A stretch of DNA of 7,882 nucleotides from Clostridia bacterium (lineage in GTDB: Bacteria; Bacillota_A; Clostridia; Lachnospirales; Cellulosilyticaceae). The notes under the pieces were generated by a model that was not told the origin of the DNA, ran no database searches, and saw nothing but the letters and a program-made list of their open reading frames with translations. Location: contig JARBTY010000174.1 of NCBI GenBank assembly GCA_029239935.1, forward strand, positions 1-7,882, in the 5' to 3' direction. Positions 5,981-7,882 of this stretch are shown here, piece by piece. Numbering within the stretch: position 1 is the stretch's first letter; each line of letters starts with the position of its first letter. A program made the position numbers and the translations under genes.

Positions 5981-6775
5981 TTATTCAGCACTATCAAAAA
6001 ATTGCCCATAAATTTTGTCGTACTCACCATTTTCTTTAATTTCTTTAATGACGTCGTTAATTGTACTTAAAAGTTCTGCATCGCCTTTTTTAACAGCTAT
6101 TGCATATTCTTCTTCTACAAAAGGTACATCCAATACTTTGATATCACTTTGACCTTCAACTAATTTTTTAGCTGGTTCTGCATCAATAACAACCGCATCT
6201 ACTTTGCCATTCTTAAGATCCATCACTGCAAGAGGAGCTTTATCAAATTGAACAACCTCTACACCCTCTGTTCCGCTCACAAATAAGTCACCTGTTGTGC
6301 CAAGCTGTACGCCTACCTTTTTACCTACTAATCCTTCTGCTGAAGTAATAGAGTCGTCATCCGCTTTAACAATGATCATTTGTTTAGATTTGAAGTAAGG
6401 TTCTGAAAAATCTACTTGTGTTTTTCGCTCTTCTGTGACACTCATACCTGCTGCGATAAAATCCATTTGCTCATTGTTAAGACCTACAATCAATGTGTCA
6501 AAGGACATATCTTCTATCTTAAGCTCTTTTCCTGTTTTAGCTGCTATTGCTTTTGCTATTTCTACATCAAACCCTACAATATTATCACCATCACGATACT
6601 CAAAAGGCTCAAATTCTGCATTTGTACCCATTACAATATACTGGCCGTTCTCTTCTGTTGCTGCTGGTGTTTCTGTACTTTCAGAAGCCCCGCCGCCGCA
6701 TCCAGCCAACATACCTATTGCAAGTACACTTGTACCGATTAATGCTAATGCTTTTAATACTTTATTTTTTTTCAT
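5981..6775 (-). CDS. Polar amino acid ABC transporter substrate-binding lipoprotein
   Basis: This lipid-anchored surface receptor captures an amino acid and delivers it to the permease. The 264-residue product has a Lys-rich N terminus, a hydrophobic core and lipobox LAGC with Cys26, followed by a Gly/Ser/Thr-rich linker to about 45. The class 3 binding domain starts at YIVMGTNAEFEPFEY (46-60). It continues with GFDVEIAKAIA (68-78), SVTEERKTQVDFSEPYF (112-128), GVQLGTTGD (155-163) and VDAVVIDAEPA (192-202). Arg117 and Asp198 sit where this family grips the amino acid carboxylate and amino groups. Overall style resembles basic amino acid or glutamine receptors, but specificity cannot be read with confidence. 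The ATG at 6775 has AGGAGG eight bases upstream. It is the first gene of the operon, driven by a strong promoter. Confidence 0.94.
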   Translation of the reverse strand: MKKNKVLKALALIGTSVLAIGMLAGCGGGASESTETPAATEENGQYIVMGTNAEFEPFEYRDGDNIVGFDVEIAKAIAAKTGKELKIEDMSFDTLIVGLNNEQMDFIAAGMSVTEERKTQVDFSEPYFKSKQMIIVKADDDSITSAEGLVGKKVGVQLGTTGDLFVSGTEGVEVVQFDKAPLAVMDLKNGKVDAVVIDAEPAKKLVEGQSDIKVLDVPFVEEEYAIAVKKGDAELLSTINDVIKEIKENGEYDKIYGQFFDSAE

Positions 6776-6826
6776 TTATATTTCCTCCTATTAATTGATT
6801 TGTGTATCACTCTTACTCCATGAATA

Positions 6827-6855
6827 ATTATACATTTTAACGTATTTGTAGTCAA
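6827..6855 (-). promoter_or_regulatory. SigA promoter of the amino acid transporter operon
   Basis: On the minus strand TTGACT (6850-6855, 5 of 6) and TATAAT (6827-6832, 6 of 6) are spaced by exactly 17 bp. The predicted start near 6820 gives a short leader of about 45 nt, too short for a riboswitch, so any regulation would act on the DNA. Confidence 0.85.
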
Positions 6856-6901
6856 TATATTTTTTTTCCTTTTTTATCAATAATATGCCTTGTAAATTCT
6901 G

Positions 6902-6919
6902 TATGCTTTGATAAGCATA
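6902..6919. repeat. Small stem-loop upstream of the transporter promoter
   Basis: TATGCTT (6902-6908) and AAGCATA (6913-6919) form a perfect 7-bp stem with a TGAT loop, directly next to the larger hairpin at 6920-6955. It may be part of the terminator tail or an independent dyad 46 bp upstream of the -35 box. Confidence 0.4.
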
Positions 6920-6955
6920 AAAAGTGGGGATTTTAGCCAGCTTATCCCCATTTTT
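6920..6955. terminator. Terminator-like hairpin between the DnaA boxes and the transporter promoter
   Basis: The arms at 6920-6931 and 6944-6955 (core TGGGGAT / ATCCCCA, extended by A-T pairs through one G-T) enclose a 12-nt loop. Both strands end in TTTTTAT, so it could terminate in either direction. The Dabb gene already has a hairpin some 250 bp upstream, so this one either catches readthrough or ends a short transcript covering the DnaA-box region. Confidence 0.65.
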
Positions 6956-7000
6956 ATCTACATGATATTAACATAAAATTTTCAAAATCTTCTCTTTGCC

Positions 7001-7071
7001 TGTGGATAGTGTGTATAACTTTGTGCATAACTTGAAAACACGTACAAGCTCTCCTGTTATTTTGTGGATAA
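7001..7071 (-). promoter_or_regulatory. Cluster of four DnaA boxes
   Basis: Read on the minus strand, the four 9-mers are TTATCCACA (7063-7071, the perfect consensus), TTATGCACA (7022-7030), TTATACACA (7010-7018) and CTATCCACA (7001-7009, one mismatch). Three match TTATNCACA exactly. All have the same orientation; the last two abut head to tail. The first two lie in a 15-bp repeat (7020-7034 and 7061-7075, 14 of 15 identical) that is 41 bp apart. AT-rich DNA follows to 7200. No dnaA or dnaN gene is visible, so a DnaA-titrating or regulatory cluster like B. subtilis DnaA-box clusters or E. coli datA is more likely than the main oriC; that role is inference. Confidence 0.75.
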
Positions 7072-7166
7072 CTTGTTTGTTATGTTAATTACTTAGCAAA
7101 GTTATGTAAAAGATATAAGTGTTTTCCTCAATTAAATACCTGTTAATTTCTTTTATGGAAAATACT

Positions 7167-7185
7167 GTATTTTTAATAAAAATAC
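7167..7185. repeat. 19-bp AT-rich palindrome
   Basis: GTATTTTTA (7167-7175) and TAAAAATAC (7177-7185) are perfect 9-bp arms around a single A. TACTGT (7163-7168) and ACAGTA (7192-7197) form a second, wider dyad around it. It could be an operator or an easily melted element beside the DnaA boxes; no flanking gene has an obvious promoter here. Confidence 0.45.
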
Positions 7186-7204
7186 ATTTACACAGTAATA
7201 CAAA

Positions 7205-7242
7205 TCCCTCTTCACGGCTTACATGCCTGAGCTGAAGAGGGA
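7205..7242 (-). terminator. Terminator after the Dabb-domain gene
   Basis: Perfect 10-bp arms TCCCTCTTCA (7205-7214) and TGAAGAGGGA (7233-7242) enclose an 18-nt interior in which GGC/GCC can pair as well. It starts 20 bp past the Dabb stop codon. The following T run on the minus strand (ATTTGTATT) is modest, so termination may be incomplete. Confidence 0.65.
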
Positions 7243-7262
7243 CCTGTTTCTTTAATTATCCA

Positions 7263-7568
7263 TTAAATCTCGTAATCTACTACTACTCTTTTCACTGCCA
7301 CTTGTCTTACCAGACCATCAGCTACCTCCAAATGTTTGGGGTGGTGCTGATACCCTTCAAGTGCTTCTTTGCTTTCTAATACTGAATATAAGGCTACGTC
7401 ATAAGCTACATCTGCTGGGTTAAAATTAAACCCAACTTCAATCTCAATGAGACCTGGTATTTGTCCCTTTAATCCCTCTAAACGTTCCTTTATTTTTTGA
7501 AGGATTTCCTGTTTTGTCCCATGGACTTCATGGTCTGCTATTTTCCACATCACAATATGTTTAATCAT
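7263..7568 (-). CDS. Dabb-domain (stress-responsive alpha/beta barrel) protein
   Basis: This is a small cytosolic protein of 101 residues, the normal size for a single ferredoxin-like Dabb domain, which usually dimerises into a barrel. It opens with the family's MIKHIVMWKI strand. The second half carries YDVALYSVLESKEALEGYQ (56-74) and the conserved HHPKH (75-79), ending in a hydrophobic strand, VAVKRVVVDYEI. Members range from stress-induced proteins of unknown activity to a few enzymes, so the function here is open. A longer frame starts at 7598, but the ribosome binding site GGGAG lies inside it, seven bases before the ATG at 7568; the trimmed start also matches the family N terminus. It lies 61 bp downstream of the transketolase gene with no terminator or good promoter between, so it is probably cotranscribed with it. 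Confidence 0.9.
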   Translation of the reverse strand: MIKHIVMWKIADHEVHGTKQEILQKIKERLEGLKGQIPGLIEIEVGFNFNPADVAYDVALYSVLESKEALEGYQHHPKHLEVADGLVRQVAVKRVVVDYEI

Positions 7569-7629
7569 ATTACTTCTCCCTTCATCCTTTAAATACATTC
7601 AGAACTTTAGTTGTTAGTTATATAGGTCA

Positions 7630-7882
7630 TTAGAGTAATGCTTTTGCTGCTTGAACGACATTTTCTACTGTAAAACCATGTTTCTTAAAGATAAGTTCTG
7701 CTGGTGCTGACTCTCCAAAAGTATCTAAGGCAATCACTTTACCTGATAGGCCTGTGTATTTATGCCAGCCAAAGCTGCTAGCTGCTTCTACTGCTACCCT
7801 TTTAACCTGACTGGATGGTAAAATAGATTCTTTGTAGGCTGCAGTCTGATTTTCAAACACATCCATAGAAGGCATGCTGATA
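7630..7882 (-). CDS. tkt: Transketolase, C-terminal end (cut by window edge)
   Basis: Transketolase moves two-carbon ketol units between sugar phosphates in the pentose phosphate pathway, using thiamine diphosphate. Only the last 83 complete codons are visible. The frame is open to the right edge, where the preceding codons read I-S before MPSMDVFENQ, matching the family's (V)SMPS motif, so the ATG at 7875 is internal and not a start. Hallmarks of the C-terminal domain are VAVEAASSFGWHKYTGL, DTFGESAPAE and the closing KHGFTVENVVQAAKALL. The stop is TAA at 7630. The cofactor-binding domains lie outside the window. A split transketolase C-terminal subunit cannot be excluded from this fragment. 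Confidence 0.93.
   Translation of the reverse strand, partial: ISMPSMDVFENQTAAYKESILPSSQVKRVAVEAASSFGWHKYTGLSGKVIALDTFGESAPAELIFKKHGFTVENVVQAAKALL

Larger units (their letters stand above)
6776..7262. other. Long intergenic region between the Dabb gene and the amino acid transporter operon
   Basis: This 487-bp gene-free stretch contains, right to left: the Dabb-gene terminator (7205-7242), a 19-bp AT palindrome (7167-7185), an AT-rich run, a cluster of four DnaA boxes (7001-7071), a 12-bp-stem terminator-like hairpin (6920-6955), a small hairpin (6902-6919) and the transporter promoter (6827-6855). It is much longer than a promoter and a terminator require. Confidence 0.75.

Noticed and set aside
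6416..6798. Several overlapping plus-strand open frames of 83-119 codons
   Set aside because: They are antisense to the amino acid binding protein in different frames, have no ribosome binding sites and have Cys- or Pro-rich compositions typical of shadow frames.
6982..7041. 19-codon minus-strand frame with a GTG start behind AGGAG
   Set aside because: It consists mostly of the DnaA-box repeats read as codons, has no promoter and no recognisable sequence. Chance is the simplest explanation.
7001..7075. CRISPR array or iteron-type plasmid origin
   Set aside because: Repeat units are only 9-15 bp with irregular spacing, there are no cas or rep genes, and the surrounding genes are chromosomal housekeeping types.
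7001..7200. The DnaA-box cluster as the main chromosomal origin oriC
   Set aside because: No dnaA, dnaN, rpmH or similar origin gene is visible and all genes run one way through the region. I see no clear DnaA-trio run next to the boxes. A secondary cluster fits better, though whole-genome skew would decide.

Overview
The window is AT-rich, low-GC Gram-positive DNA, most likely from a clostridial Firmicute; Lachnospirales or a relative is my inference from protein style. Supporting signs are strong AGGAGG-type ribosome binding sites, near-consensus SigA promoters, lipoprotein signal peptides on both solute-binding proteins, and a YtrA-type GntR regulator. Every gene I can support is on the minus strand, so transcription runs from high to low coordinates.

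Layout from right to left (the direction of transcription): the 3' end of a transketolase gene (7630-7882, running off the right edge); a small Dabb-domain protein (7263-7568) and its terminator; a 486-bp intergenic stretch with a terminator-like hairpin, an unexpected cluster of DnaA boxes (7001-7071) and a strong promoter; a polar amino acid ABC uptake operon (binding protein 5981-6775, permease 5071-5790 with a TTG start, ATPase 4336-5058) followed by a conserved but uncharacterised 208-residue protein (3640-4266), whose stop codon lies in the loop of its own terminator; a GntR/YtrA-type regulator, ABC ATPase and ABC-2 permease operon (3413 down to 1498), with an 18-bp-arm palindrome over its promoter and a 16-bp perfect terminator after it; a molybdate-binding lipoprotein gene, modA (272 to about 1147), with its own promoter; and the start of an excisionase-type HTH regulator (1-204, running off the left edge).

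Three transport units are therefore stacked head to tail, each with its own promoter: amino acid uptake, a probably stress- or drug-responsive ABC-2 exporter under a self-encoded repressor, and molybdate uptake. Several computed starts are too long; ribosome binding sites place the real starts of modA, gntR, its ATPase and the Dabb gene further downstream.

The least expected feature is the DnaA-box cluster. Four same-orientation 9-mers lie within 71 bp, three of them exact matches to TTATNCACA, far from any visible dnaA or dnaN gene. The second is the near-ideal promoter and operator of the gntR operon. I see no insertion sequence, CRISPR array, tRNA or rRNA.
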